Source: Perca fluviatilis
Lineage: Eukaryota > Chordata > Actinopteri > Perciformes > Percidae
NCBI RefSeq assembly: GCF_010015445.1
Contig: NC_053123.1
Span: 12,854,434-12,918,433 of the forward strand
DNA length: 64,000 nucleotides
Reading direction: 5' to 3'
The notes under the pieces were generated by a model that worked only from the letters and a program-made list of their open reading frames with translations, was not told where the DNA came from and did no database searches. Below are positions 37,046 to 51,015 of the stretch, one piece after another (position 1 is the first letter of the stretch; the number at the start of each line of letters is the position of its first letter). A program made the position numbers and the translations under genes.

Positions 37046-38654
37046 AAAAGGGAATTCCCGAATAGTGATTTTGCAAAAACAAAACCAAACCTTTTGAGCG
37101 ATATGTCAGACATGTAGCATGTGCTGAGTAGAACCACAGTGGACTGAGCAGGGCAGAACCCAACAGCTGACCGAATAGAGAGAAATTATGTCGGCACTAC
37201 GGACTTATCACTCGACAATAACATCACATAGTTGGAAGATGACCACATCATCTTTCAATTAGTAGCGATAGATTTTACAATGGATGGTTATGTTGCCCTA
37301 ATCTGTGTTTAGCCCTGATGACTGATTTGAATGAGAATGAACATGTGTGTATGCAAGAGTTTGGCATTAATTGAGTTAGAAACAGTCTTGTTAAAGTTTA
37401 ATTATACCTTAAACAACATTTACCAAAAGAGGACCTCATAATCAGGGATGTTATATAGTACGGTAAACAATTTAAACCCATTTATTTTCTCCACAATTTA
37501 TTGGCTGGAATATTTTTAAATCTTTATTCATTCACTTTTATTTTCACTGTAAATATAATTGATTTCAGGTTGCCTTGGTGGTTGTTTGCCTGTGATGATC
37601 ACCAATACCTACTTTTTAATTCCTCTCTAAACTTCTGTAGTTCGTAGGTGTAAGTTTGTTTCCCTGCTGTTTTTCTAAAAGTGCATGTCTGGTTGGTGAG
37701 CCTGTTGGTCCCACCAGTCTGAACTGTCTGAGACAGCTGGCCACTCTGAAGCAATCTGAGAGATCACTGGGCGTGTCGTCCTATTTCTCTTCATGTCAGG
37801 CCGCAGAATGAAGAAATCCATGGGATTAGTGCATGGTTTGTATTCGCTGACAGACTGGTGACAGGCCAGATCGAGAGGCAGTTTCACATTCAGTGTACCA
37901 CGCCCGGCAGACATGTGCACTATATTTGGTCTTTTAAAGCATTAACAACTGCATATTCAAGGAATATACTTTAAAACGTACTGGTTTTTCTTGCCCAAAA
38001 TGATTGGAAACCCCATAATTCTCAGTTATTATGAGTTTTTCATGAGCAGATGGCTAAAGAGCTATGACAGCATTGTTCGAGCTGGGGACTAAGTTAATGC
38101 AGTTATGAGTAGCCAATCCTACATCACAAAACTGTCAAACCAGTATTGGATAGTTTGATGGTGAAAATGTAGACAGGAGAATGGTGTATGACATGCAACA
38201 AAGGTCCCCTGCTGAAATCAAACGGAGGACATTGTGGTCATATGGTAGCCATGTTGACCACAAGGACAGCAGGATGCCCCTAAAATGAAAAGAACAAAAC
38301 AAGACTCTCTAACTCTAGGTTCACAGGGAGATTGATCTGCCTTAAGGCCCTGCTTGGAACTTTGCTTTCTATTTTTTATCACTGTATACATCTCTGTATG
38401 ATCTATAACTTTACAATAATTAGGGCTGAAAATGTGTGCATATACAGTATGTACTGGAATATGTACATACACTGCACACATATGATACATTATCCAATTG
38501 GTGTGTTTTGCTCATTCTAAATATCCTTAGCGGAGTAGGGAACCACTTAAAACGCATTTTTGAGATTCCACATGTCCAGTTGATGACAACATATCAAAGC
38601 ATAATCACACTAAATGTGATTTTAAATGGTTGCAGATGTCACTTTGTATGATAT
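37046..38654. other. gene-free DNA
   Basis: No gene or repeat is recognised; frames here (37675-37920, 38218-38490) have no domain. Confidence 0.5.
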
Positions 38655-39125
38655 TGACCCGCGGTGCCGCTCGGGGCTCTGTGTCTCGGCCAGCAGGTAG
38701 GCAGCACCAACCTTTCCCCGAGTGTGCATGGCTGCATTGATTAGGTGTGACTACTCAGGTCAGGGGCCAATTTGAGGTCGCCAGAGGGTCAAGCGTGTTG
38801 TCCAATATAACAGCGGGACCTCCAGACTGGATCCGGCCAGTATCCTGGCAACAGGCACCGCACCCCCACCCCGAACCCTGAGAGCACCCGTCCGGTGGTG
38901 ATTGAGACTGCAGGGCTCCATTCTCTTTTCATCAGCTTCAATTCATGCGTTCCTACACTCGGCCTAGATGAATTACCCTGAACAATAGAAACAAGGGGTC
39001 AGTAAAGCGTTCGCAATTGTCAGAATGGAGAGCAATTAAACAGAATGTTCAGATCGCACTGCTATTGGGTGAAAACAATGTTAATGCCAAATCATCTGTG
39101 ACCATGCCGTGCAGATATGGAAAGT
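38655..39125. promoter_or_regulatory. GC-rich island and adjoining candidate regulatory segment
   Basis: 38655-38900 is clearly richer in G+C and CpG than its surroundings (CCCGCGGTGCCGCTCGGG near 38659). The next 200 bp carry SOX-like sites (GAACAATAGAAACAAGGG near 38980) and an AGCAATTAAAC core. It could be a conserved enhancer or a small CpG island, or just local composition. No reading frame or splice site is convincing. Confidence 0.25.
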
Positions 39126-40386
39126 TTGTTCCTTTCTTTTTGCATGAATAACTGTTTCAATAAGAATGTAAAACTGTGCGTACATACAGTATACTGCCTG
39201 TTTTTATACCACAAATAAATGTATATTTATATACCCTCATATTTTCTTCACAACAAGGAAATATTAGCATGACCTAATAACTAGGTCGACCTTGGATGTG
39301 TTGGTTTGTGCGTGTCTACTCTGTAATTTATGACTCAAATGTCACTGAACTTAATGCAACCTTATTGCATCACAGGCCAGTACACTCACAGACTAAGAGA
39401 ATCCAATGCAGCACCATCCAAATGTCCCACTGATATGTTTTCGAGCTATTCAAATAAGTCATTATATTAGAATAACATATGCCTTGGTATCTAATAATGT
39501 CAAGTACATTACAAAGTGATTTTCAATGAAGAGGAGTCAGCGATTCCAGGATTACACGCTTAGTTGAATTCAATAAGGCGGTGTATAGTGTAATAGGAAA
39601 CCACAGAAAAATCAGTACTTACCACATCATCTGATAAAAATGTATGCTTGCTGCTCTGCAGGACTCTGTTGAATCTATTAAAACACTTTGTCCTCCTGCT
39701 AATTTCAAAATAATATGCTGATTACAAAAGAGCAATAACAGACAAACGGTGGTAAATCATCTTGCACCAATCAAATAGTTATTAAAAACACCATGAACTA
39801 CGGATCATTAGCATTGTGTGTCTACGGACAAAAAAATATGAGAAACAGACTGAGGAGCAAAGGCATTTGTTTCAATGATCTTTCCATACAGAATGTTGTT
39901 AAAGTCAGAGGGAGAGAAATATAGGGCTTCAAGGGGAACTTCACATTTACAATATCACGCACATTTAAAAAAAAAAAAAATCTCGTTATCTCTGGCTCGA
40001 TAGAGAGCTGTGGAAACTCAAGAGATAATAAGCTGCAGTGCGGTGTTACCTACCTATAGCCTTTGGTTTTCAAACTGATAATAATACACAAAATTTATGC
40101 CACAATTAGCTGGATGGTATGTTTTCTTCTGCTATGTTTTTTTCCGGTTTATTTTTTTATTACACATTTATTTTTTCAACTTCTGATATGATATCCCTGA
40201 TGGATACAAATTTATCAAAGGTTTTATTTAAGAAGATAAGTGATTATCGTTGCAGGCATTGTCTGCTGAACTCTTCAGCAGCAAGGAATTATTTTTGGAA
40301 ACACTCAACACAACTCTGAAAAGTGCTTTTTGCTCATTATGCGAGAAGTTTACATGAAGTCAGCATGTTTTGTATACAGTCTATTG
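39126..40386. other. gene-free AT-rich DNA
   Basis: It includes a 14 bp A-run near 39967-39980. No gene is recognised. Confidence 0.5.
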
Positions 40387-40615
40387 CAGTGATTGCCAGC
40401 CTGGGGGTCGGGACACCCAAAGGTGTCACAAGAAATATGTGAGGGGTGACAAAAAGACCCATTAGACGACACTTGTTCATTTTAAATACATTCCTTTAAT
40501 CTTTGTTATTTTCTTGAATTGCTGGATAATTTAACATCTTAAGGCCTAAAAATATAAGATAAAACATTGGGGGAAATCACTCCTTTTAAGGGGTTACAAG
40601 GCAAATGGGGTGAGA
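40387..40615 (+). mobile_element. hAT-like MITE fragment, copy C
   Basis: This is the best preserved head of the three copies: CAGTGATTGCCAGCCTGGGG, then GTCGGGACACCCAAAG and GTGTCACAAGAAAT. Further on it shares a CCTAAAAATATAAGATAAAAC block and a GGGGAAATCACT block with copy A. The 3' terminus is lost. Confidence 0.55.
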
Positions 40616-42051
40616 ACAATTGGTCAATAGATGTTGCAAAAATGTCACTTGTTACAGTAAAGGAGTATCATTTTTATAAGCTAATACTGTACATATACGT
40701 CGCTACGTTGATTCATTATATTTATATATTTTTTTAAGTTTAAATGTTTGTAGTATTTAAAATTAACTACATTTTAATCAATTATCAGCAATATTTTTTA
40801 AATGCTTCAGTTGATCAATTATAGCAAGCTAGCAAGCTATCAAGATATCCATTTAGCTACATTCTTCAGTCTTAACAAAAATAACAAAACCTTTTTTTAA
40901 TAAACAACCTCATCACCATGAAAACCAACACAATCGGCCAAAATAAAAATAAAATGTAGCTTAATACACAAAACCTATGACAAAATGGATGGACTTTTTA
41001 AAATAAAAATGCCAGGCCAGTTATGGACAGTCAGTGTGATCATTCCTCAGTAGATGCAGAGCTAAGCCAATGTTTACTGTCTCAAACAACAGCGAACATC
41101 AGTAAAAGTCAGCAGATGATGATAAAAGATGACAAGACTAAAACATAAATGTATTTTATTTTAAATTTAAAAATGTATTACGTCATGGCACAATTCAATT
41201 TCAGTATCACACAGAGAAGAGAAAGTGATCAAACCCAGGTGTGTGTTTGTTGGATGAGGAATTAAGCAGCTTCCTGATGAGACACAATACATTACCATTC
41301 TAGCAATCTCACTCAACACCAAATGGCGCCCATGTTGAGTTGAGGTAATGTAAATGTCTCATTAACTGGCATATGCTGCAGTGGTGATAGGTGCTGAATG
41401 GTCTCCATAGCCACAATCATCAATGGGTGCACAGCAAAGGTAGTTAACACGGAAGTGAGGCGCTCACTTTTAGCTTTTTTGTCAATTGATATTTTCCTGT
41501 TGTATTTATTTTCTTCTTTAAATGAAATGCCAGCAATGCAACAATACCTTTACTTGATAACAGCACTTTATACCTGGCAGCATGTCAAGTGTACAAGTTA
41601 AAATATCCTTCCCATAAACTACAGTTGTCCCTGATCCGTAGCAGGTTATTCACACAGTCCACAGAGAGCTTTTCCAGGACACCTACAGAGACCCCTAGAG
41701 AGGGGCCTAACCAAGCACCAGGCCCTGCCCCTGGGACCAGCATCATACATCCCCTGCATCATGACACTAATGACAATAATGTAATGTGTGTCAAGTGGTT
41801 TACACGGTGGTGCATCCTACGTAGCCAGTCCATTCTTCCCAAACACCTCCACGGCTGTAAGTAAAGGCTGGTGTATGCATGTGTGTCTGCGTGTGTGCGC
41901 TGGCTGGAGGAGTTACTATATCTGCATAAAGACTGTGATTTGCTCTTCTGTACTCCAAATATTTGCTCTCCCTGTATCTGATCATGAAGATTATGTTCTC
42001 CCAGTTTTCCCAGATTGCTGAGAATAGGTGTGCGCGAGTGTGTCTGTGTGA
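40616..42051. other. gene-free DNA
   Basis: No gene is recognised. The frame at 41759-42118 (-) is partly a Thr-His microsatellite translation. Confidence 0.5.
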
Positions 42052-42059
42052 GTGAGCGT

Positions 42060-42100
<41 letters not shown>

Positions 42101-42101
42101 T
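42052..42101. repeat. (GT)n microsatellite
   Basis: GT run, pure from about 42066 to 42099, followed at 42345-42365 by a shorter (GT)n. Confidence 0.96.
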
Positions 42102-42462
42102 GTCCATGTTAGCCTCAATAATTGGGCGAGTTCTGCGCTCCCTCGGAGCCCCCGGAGGTAGAAAAACTCACTGTGCCATTACATCCTCCTCCTCGCTCCC
42201 TTCATTCAATTTGTCACACACCTCCTCTTCTCCCTGCAAGTGTTTGCACCTGTGTTTGTGTGTGTGCATGCAAGTTCAAGTGTCTGTATGGTTATGAGTT
42301 TGTGGAGGCTGGTGTGTCCTCACGCATGGTGTGTTTGGGTTTGTTATTTGTGTGTGTGTGTGTGTCTCATAATGAAGCCATATGGCCTGTCTGGTAGTCT
42401 GGAGCTGCCAGCACTGGGAGCTGTGACGCTGGCAAAGAGCGCCAAGATGAGACGTGAGTGGC

Positions 42463-42812
42463 ATACCCCTTTCTTCTTCTCTTCTCTCCTCTCATCTCCT
42501 TTCTTCCTCTTCTCCGTCCATTTTTTTTTCTCTCTGCTCCTCCTCCTTCCCCCTGTTGTCTTCTGCCCATCCCTCTGTCCTCCTCTCATCTCCTCCCCTT
42601 TTTTCTCGTCTCTTCATATTTACTTTCTTTACTCTTCTGCCCATCTGCCCACTCTTTTTTTTCTACTCTTCTTCTGCCATCTTCTTGTGCTTCCCTCTCT
42701 CTCTTTTTTGTTATTACACCCACTCACACCCCAGTCCTTTTTCTCCTCTCCTCTCCCTCGTCCTCCACATTAGTCCCTGTTGTTTTCGCTTTTCCCCTCC
42801 CTCTCTCCCAAT
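42463..42812. repeat. 350 bp polypyrimidine tract
   Basis: Nearly all C and T on the plus strand, with TCTCCTCTC and CTTCTTCTC motifs. It gives long Ser/Leu/Phe/Pro-rich open frames in two registers, which is compositional. The mirror-like purine/pyrimidine asymmetry could allow triplex formation. Confidence 0.93.
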
Positions 42813-43765
42813 AAGATTAAGTAGTGTGAAACAATCCATTTCCACATTTTCCTGTGAAGCCCTGAGAGGAGACTGTGGCCTGACCTAAATTTACATGTTA
42901 GTGAGGGAATCTAGATGACAGCACATGGAGGAGGGAGAGTGAGAAAGACCTAGAGATGAGGAGGGGGCGTCAGGGACTTCCTCCGGACAGTAAGCAAAAT
43001 ATTCATCTATGTTTTTGTTTTCCGATGAGTAACTTCAAAAGTTAAAATTATGATTCCCAGTTATGTCTATTATTTAATTATATTTCCTTTGAGATAATAA
43101 CTCTGATCCGCTGCCTTAATACATTTGGGTTTTAAGCTAATACACATAATTTAAAAAAGATTATTATTTTTTTCAGATTGTTTGGCATCTAAATAAATTA
43201 ATACATCATGATAAAATTAGTTTATAAATCATAATGTCACTATCTACATAATGTAAATAAAAGATGCACAAAAATCTAGAATTTGAAATAAGTTTGAGAA
43301 AGACAAGCATCACATTGAGTTATTGTACAGAATATGGTGAGAAACAATGACTATATATATATATACATATATATATTATTATTTTTTAAAGTAGACAAAA
43401 AAGACACAAAACAATGTTTTAAATCTGTACGGTCTATTTTATTTAAAAATAATAATCACTTACACACAGTAGTTGATCTGAGATGTTGGAGATTGCCTTT
43501 TTTCCATTTTACTGATATTTTTGTTTTCTTTAAAGAATTTGTCTTTTTAACACATGTCTAGTGCAGCATGGAGTTGAAAAAGCCGACTATTATTTTAAAA
43601 CAAATTCCACAATATAAGGATCAGGATACATAAAAGTGAGAGTTTAGCAACGGACAACACAAACCATTTATGTGTCAGCAAAGCCGAGATGTTGCTTTAG
43701 GTTTTTATCATTCTTTTTTCATATTGTTTTTTTTAATTACACAGTATTGCTTTCAACTAAATAGC

Positions 43766-43767
<2 letters not shown>
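42813..43767. other. gene-free AT-rich DNA
   Basis: No gene is recognised; a short (TA)n lies near 43352-43377. Confidence 0.5.
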
Positions 43768-43805
<38 letters not shown>

Positions 43806-43829
43806 CATACATACATACATACATACATC
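43768..43829. repeat. (TA)n followed by (CATA)n
   Basis: A TA run up to 43800 passes directly into seven ACAT units (43801-43828). Confidence 0.96.
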
Positions 43830-45061
<1,232 letters not shown>

Positions 45062-45289
45062 GACTATATGCTGGTCTTACACTGCGCCTGTGTTTCTATG
45101 CATGTGTGTATTTCTGTTCCAGCTAGGTGGCATGAGTTAGGCCTCTGTGTTTGCCAGTGTTCCCGTATGTGGGATGGCAGCAGCTTGCGTGATCAGAACA
45201 AAGCAAGAGAGCATGACAGAAAATCCCTCAATACCCGGCCTTTAAAAAATGCAGGAGGCCAACGCACGCAGAAGCAAGTAAGGTAAATG

Positions 45290-45560
45290 TATAAATTATG
45301 GACCAAAAAAGTCTGCTTCAAAAAGAGGGAGAGATCCCCCACATGAGGCAGCAAACTTTATTGCATGTGAAGAGCGAGTGGCTGCAGCTGCTGAGTGTTT
45401 GCTGGAGTTCCTTCACTCCGCCTTCCTAAAAAAATGTGCACCTTTCTAATAAATGGACCGTGTAGAGCCCCACTGCCAAATATTTGGCATTAAGCCAGAA
45501 TGTTTCGCGTTCAAGTTGGCCGGCAAAATAAAAAAAATAAAAAAAGCTGCAATGATAAAA
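45290..45560. promoter_or_regulatory. candidate regulatory segment with 16 bp palindrome
   Basis: A perfect palindrome, TGCCAAATATTTGGCA, lies at 45474-45489. It holds two outward NFI-like half sites. Neighbouring GCAAACTTTATTGC and GGCATTAAG motifs lie in repeat-free sequence. Enhancer function is speculative. Confidence 0.22.
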
Positions 45561-46321
45561 GCTATTTTCACTTTATTACTGTAAGAAATATTTCAAGCAG
45601 ATTTCAAGATTTTGTAAAATCATTTCTCATGCATTATTTTGTGTGTTTACCATCCTGAAATCAGACTGCAGATTAACACGTCATTTGACTGTTGTAAAGT
45701 CAAATAATTAATAATTTTATATACAGGGAATTATTTGCAATACAAACATAAAATAGCAAATCAAATATACAAAAATATACACTAATGGTCACAGATGGGT
45801 TTTTTTGAAATAAGTGAGAATATTTTAATGTTGGTAAATGAAACGTACCAGTGCATCCGATTATCTTGTTGGTAATTTATTTTTTTTACTTTTAATTTTC
45901 TCTCTTTACCAAGAAACATCAACATCACAAAACAAAGTTATAGGCTATATATATAGAAGAGTAAGAAAAGTGGCCATGACAGATTTGAATTAGTTTAAGA
46001 CAGATGAAAATTTAAAATAGCCTAAATTATTTTAATGTGTATCACTCTTATTCATATTCTTCGACAGTGAGCAGCAATGTAGAAGATAATTACAATGTGC
46101 TTTTTTCTAATATGTCAGACTCAGCTATATTTACAGAGTTGATTGACTATTTCATTATATATGCTAACAAGTACGTTATCACCTATTGTTTAATTTTACA
46201 GTATATAACTAAACTATATAACATATATTATATAAGTAAAACAGCTTTTTTCCATAAAAGATTACATCCTGAAATCATGACTCGTACTGTACAACTCCTC
46301 TGGACTTGTATAACTCTAACT
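45561..46321. other. gene-free AT-rich DNA
   Basis: Nothing is recognised; the 100-codon frame 46037-46339 is Tyr/Ile-rich and reflects AT content. Confidence 0.5.
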
Positions 46322-46380
46322 GGCACACTGGTATTATAGCCTACTGTATGTTACAGTGTATATTAAGAAGAGAATGAAAG
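46322..46380 (+). repeat. short direct duplication, copy 1
   Basis: GGCACACTGGTATTA through TATGTTACAGTGTATATTAAG to AGAATGAAAG-type sequence. It is repeated with a small gap and few mismatches at 47595-47648; 32 of the last 34 bases match. Confidence 0.8.
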
Positions 46381-47001
46381 ACTATAACCACAATGTACCC
46401 AGAACAGTTCTTTTATAAAATTGTTTATACTAAATAAAATTTGTCATGCATTTGTTCTAAAGGTTTTGACCTTGTGTCTAAATCGAAGCGCCAGTACAGA
46501 GGGAACAATCCAGCTTCACTGAAGCTTGAAAGAGAAAACAGACCTAATTTGTTTTTAAATCATAATTAAGGCGAGTGATTTCTTTTGCAAATGTATGTAA
46601 ATTTGAATAGGTTTTAACTTCAAAAGTAAAGAATTTCCATAAGCTTTTAGAGGCATACCAGTAATTGTGTCAACCGTCATGTTTAAGCTTACAGGGGGAC
46701 ACAGATTTTAAAAGCAAAGTTATAAATAAAACAGAAGACTATAATATGATATGAGTGAAACACATAGTCTTTTTTTGTAATTTGGAGCTTGTAATTTTTT
46801 AATTTTTTTTTTTACCTGATTCTGAGGTGCTATTTTTTAATGCTGTAATTTAACAGTGTTTATGAATTCCCCAACTGTACAAGGAAACTGTTCTGATGTC
46901 ACCTAATACAAACACATGACCAAGGTTTCATGTCAGACTTCCAAATGATGCAGTCACTTTCCTTTTAAGCACTCAGCGGCTGTGTTCTTTTGTGCAAATA
47001 C

Positions 47002-47015
47002 GTGTGTGTGTGTGT

Positions 47016-47092
<77 letters not shown>
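47002..47092. repeat. (GT)n microsatellite, about 90 bp
   Basis: GT run with a single TA interruption near 47020. It lies between the two copies of the 46322/47595 duplication. Confidence 0.98.
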
Positions 47093-47093
<1 letters not shown>

Positions 47094-47594
47094 TGAGCAT
47101 GCGCATTCGACTGGAGTCCTCTTTAAACTGTGCATCAAGGCATGACTAACAAGTCAGCACACAAGTCAGTCCTTGCCCGCCATGACAACGCGGCGTCCTC
47201 GCTGGGATTTAGAGGTCGCCTATCACCGCTCAGACAGGGTCTAAAAATCTTCACCACACAGAGTTTGCATAGTTACACACTGTACTGTCGCAATGCACTT
47301 CAGGTGGATAAGACGTTATTCCTGGTGGGGATGGTCAACCCAAGTCAAATGCTATGTATGTGTCTCACTCTCAACTAAAAAAAAACTAGGACACAAAAAG
47401 CATACAAAGGTAATGCAATCAACCCATAAGAGCACTTTAGCATTACACATATATTACAATGCAATATGAAATAATATTACATTGAGAAACAATGCTTTAA
47501 TCTACACACAGGCACATAGGCTGCCATGTACAGTAACTTGATGGAGCTCTGTGGAGTCAATATTAGAGAAGTATGGCATAAAAGCACCAGCTGA

Positions 47595-47648
47595 GGCACA
47601 CTGATATTAAACTATATGTTACAGTGTATATTAAGGAAAGAATGAAAG
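47595..47648 (+). repeat. short direct duplication, copy 2
   Basis: Second copy of the 46322-46380 sequence in the same orientation. Confidence 0.8.
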
Positions 47649-48322
47649 TTCTCTGTGAGGGCATGCCTCGGTACAGTGAAGTACTGGACAGTATTCAGAT
47701 CATAAACAAACATAAACCCTTCATCCCAATGTCGCCTTCCTTTGAACTACATACATTATGGTACAGCAGCCCTCCCCTCACCTATTTGTAGGTGCAATTT
47801 GCAAAAATATTTGTTTGATACGAAAGGCGGTGAATTATTCAGGGATTATTTAATAATGCAGCGACGTGAGGGGGAGACTCAAAACCATGGCAGTGAAAAC
47901 TGCTCAGCCTGGCTGCCTGGAAGCTCCTGCCACAGATACAGAACACGCCATATGCATTGCCCTGTTTAGTTTCTAATTGGCAGCCATACCTGGTCTTCTC
48001 GGATGCACAACCTTCACTTTGCACTTGTACAGTCCCTTACATATATCTCATTACTGAGCAAAGTAGAGAAAATGCAAATTTGCACATTTGCTTTTCCCAT
48101 AAGCTGGAAGTCCCCTAGATGCACCCAGAATAGCACATAACTCAGTGACACTAAGTGCACAGATTGTGTTTGAGTGTGTGTATGTGAGAGTGTGTGTTTG
48201 CATTAATCTGGGAATCCTGCAGTTTGACGAACAGACAAGCTCTATCGTTAGAAAACAGCTGCACTTGTCACCAAACAGAGACGGCCCCAGCAAAGTACAA
48301 CTAAAGCCGAGATGATATAACA
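47649..48322. other. gene-free DNA
   Basis: No gene is recognised. Confidence 0.5.
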
Positions 48323-48346
48323 TACACACACACACACACACACACA

Positions 48347-48390
<44 letters not shown>

Positions 48391-48396
48391 CACACA
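48323..48396. repeat. compound (CA)n(CGCA)n(CA)n microsatellite
   Basis: A core of about eight ACGC units (about 48347-48379) is flanked on both sides by CA runs. The symmetric layout suggests expansion of a CG-containing variant inside a CA array. Confidence 0.97.
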
Positions 48397-48507
48397 TGGC
48401 TGATCTGTTTAGGTGAGTCACCACTTCTTAAAGAAGCAGTGGGTGGTTACAGCACCAGCTTTAAATAGACAGTATACAGCACATAGTCAATCTGTAGAGT
48501 AACTGAG

Positions 48508-48509
<2 letters not shown>

Positions 48510-48538
<29 letters not shown>
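48510..48538. repeat. (GA)n microsatellite
   Basis: About 14 GA units. Confidence 0.95.
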
Positions 48539-48545
<7 letters not shown>

Positions 48546-50820
48546 TAAGACAGGGAAGTCAGGAAAATGGGAGAGAGTTTGGGAGAGTGTATTTGAGTTG
48601 TGCCGAGTGTGTCGTGCTGAGCTGGAGGGCTAGGAATCATCTCACATCCGTCATGGAGGCTGGTTGCAGGGTCAAACTCAGTGCTGTGGCGAATGGCCCT
48701 GTTATCTCACAGCTTTACATTCGCTGCGCTGCCTTTACTCAAAGGCAGCAAAACAGGGCTGGAAGACAACCAAAAATAGAGACGCCCAATTAGAACTGCT
48801 CCCAAAGCTTTGATGGAATTAGCAATGAAAGGGAGCTTGCATAACCCACCCTCCCAGAAAACGACAAAATGTGCAGACAGCATATGCAACGCTTGTCCTA
48901 TTTACTGGAAGTGAGTCCTGGGTCAAAAAAAAAAAATGGCATAAACAAACATTTGTGCGGAAGGTAACTTCCTCTTTCTTGTTGTCAATTTTTGTAACAC
49001 AGATTTTTGCCTGCTGTTACATTAAGTGTGGCCCATGTGAGAAATCATCCAGTGGTTGGTGTGCAGCCTACAGATACTGAGCATATATGCATCTTTGGTG
49101 TAAATACTCCACATCAGCAGCAGCCTGCCTGCCTCAGGCTGTACAGCCACACACTGCAGAAGGGAGAAGCTGACAGTTATTTCATCAGGATACTTTATTT
49201 ACACCACATTTTCTTAAGCTGCCTAATGCCAAACACTGACAGACACAACTCAAGACACCACCATCATTTTAATTAGGTGACCTCAGTAGAAATCAGATTT
49301 TTAAAAACTGAAAATAAATATTAAAAGAGCATAGAGTATTTGAAATGATGAATACCTTTAATTCTTTTGTGCGCAAATAAGGAGGTTTTTGTAACTATGA
49401 ATTTCAGCAAAGTCATGTATTAAAAAAAGTCACCTAATGTATTTAAATGAGACATACATTACTGATGAATATCAAAAAGCTTTTTCAATGTAATTAGATG
49501 AAACAAGCCATTTCCATGACATTTTCCAAAGATGGTATTGTCATTGACTTTTTTAGAATACTGTTTACAAGTTTGTCTACGCATTTTTGTAAATGTTTTT
49601 CTTTGTTTTAGCTTTTTAATTATCCATCTCTTGTTCACAAAAAGAAAATCATTTTCTTTCATAAGGTGACTCACAGTAAGTATAGCATTCTTCTAGCTTA
49701 GTACAAACAGACACAGTGCCGGTGTGGAGACAGTCTGTCCCCAGGGGTTTGGTCATAGCCCAGCAGCCAATAGTTCAACTGCTGACTGGACTGAGTGGCA
49801 ACAGCAGAGACACATTGGAAATCCAGCTGTTCTTGAAAACAACAAAGAGGCCTACAGTATAAGCACCACATTGAATATTCTAGGACTTCATCCCGGCCTC
49901 TTCATCCGGAGTTATCATCTGTACAGAACATAGATAATCTAGTCTGAGTTGAATATAAAACATTGAAATGATACGTTTCTTGTTGCCTTACCAATGACAG
50001 AATGATGAATCAGAAACAATGCTAGAATTAATCTTTTACAGTTTTAGTGCATAACAGCAGGAAATTTGAAAAGCTGCTACATTTGTGCGTAATGACTTCA
50101 CACAGTTCATTTGAAGTTCCAAATGAAAAGGAATTTTTAAACCACGTATATTAACAATTATTTCAACCTAACCTATAATAACTTTTCTAGATAGTAAAAT
50201 ATTTGAAAATAACCAGACACACATTAAAGCGAGTCTGTCAGCAATCTGGATGCTTTTGATATTTTTTGACCAATCATTTGTCCATCAAAGGGGCCAATAA
50301 CTGTTACATTTAATCAGACATTTTTCTTCCATTGTGATCATTTTCATGCAGAACATTTTGACTATCAAAATATTTTGACTATTATTCCTCTATGCCATAG
50401 AGCACCATTGTTGTTCATAAACTCATAAAGACATCAATGAGCCACACTGTTGCATTGGGCGTCATGTTCCTTCATTATGATTAACATGGGCGCTGTAGCT
50501 AATTTGGAGTCCATCCCAAATACACCATCCTGCAAACATACAAACTTTAATCCATGGTTCAATATAGTCCCCAACAAATTAAATCAGGCAGGGTTAATTG
50601 CAGGTTTTACAGATTGTTACATAAAATCTCAAAACACGTAGAGGATTTGCCTGGTCAGATATTTGGTGTAAATATAATAAGACATTTTAAAAAATGTGGT
50701 GAAGACAAACTCCATAAGAAGGCTAATGCTATGCTACAACAAATTATCAGTCCTACGCTCCTAATAAAGTTATTTGCCACAGTGAGAAAAAAAAGAAAAA
50801 GACTGGCCAGTGACAGAATA
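48539..50820. other. gene-free DNA
   Basis: No gene or transposon is recognised; several overlapping short frames lack domains. Confidence 0.5.
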
Positions 50821-51015
50821 GGGGAGGGGGGGGGGTAGACTATGGTAGTTAATGGGTTAAGTCTATGGAGCAACTCCCCTCCAGCTCCCTACTCAAGCAG
50901 ACAGAGAGATAGTGAGGGAGAGAGAGGCTGGTGATTGTTGGGAGCTTCGTCCTCCTCCTCTCAATAGTAAGGAGTCGGATAGAGGCGGTGGGGGTGGAGC
51001 GAGTAGGGGGGGGGG
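50821..51015. other. G-run-rich segment
   Basis: GGGGAGGGGGGGGGG at 50821-50835 and a ten-G run at 51006-51015 bracket a segment with GAGGCGGTGGGGGTGGAG near 50980. G-quadruplex formation on the plus strand is plausible. Confidence 0.75.

Noticed and set aside
42240..42888. Three long plus-strand frames (up to 177 codons)
   Set aside because: Mostly translations of GT repeats and a polypyrimidine tract, in more than one register, as expected from composition.
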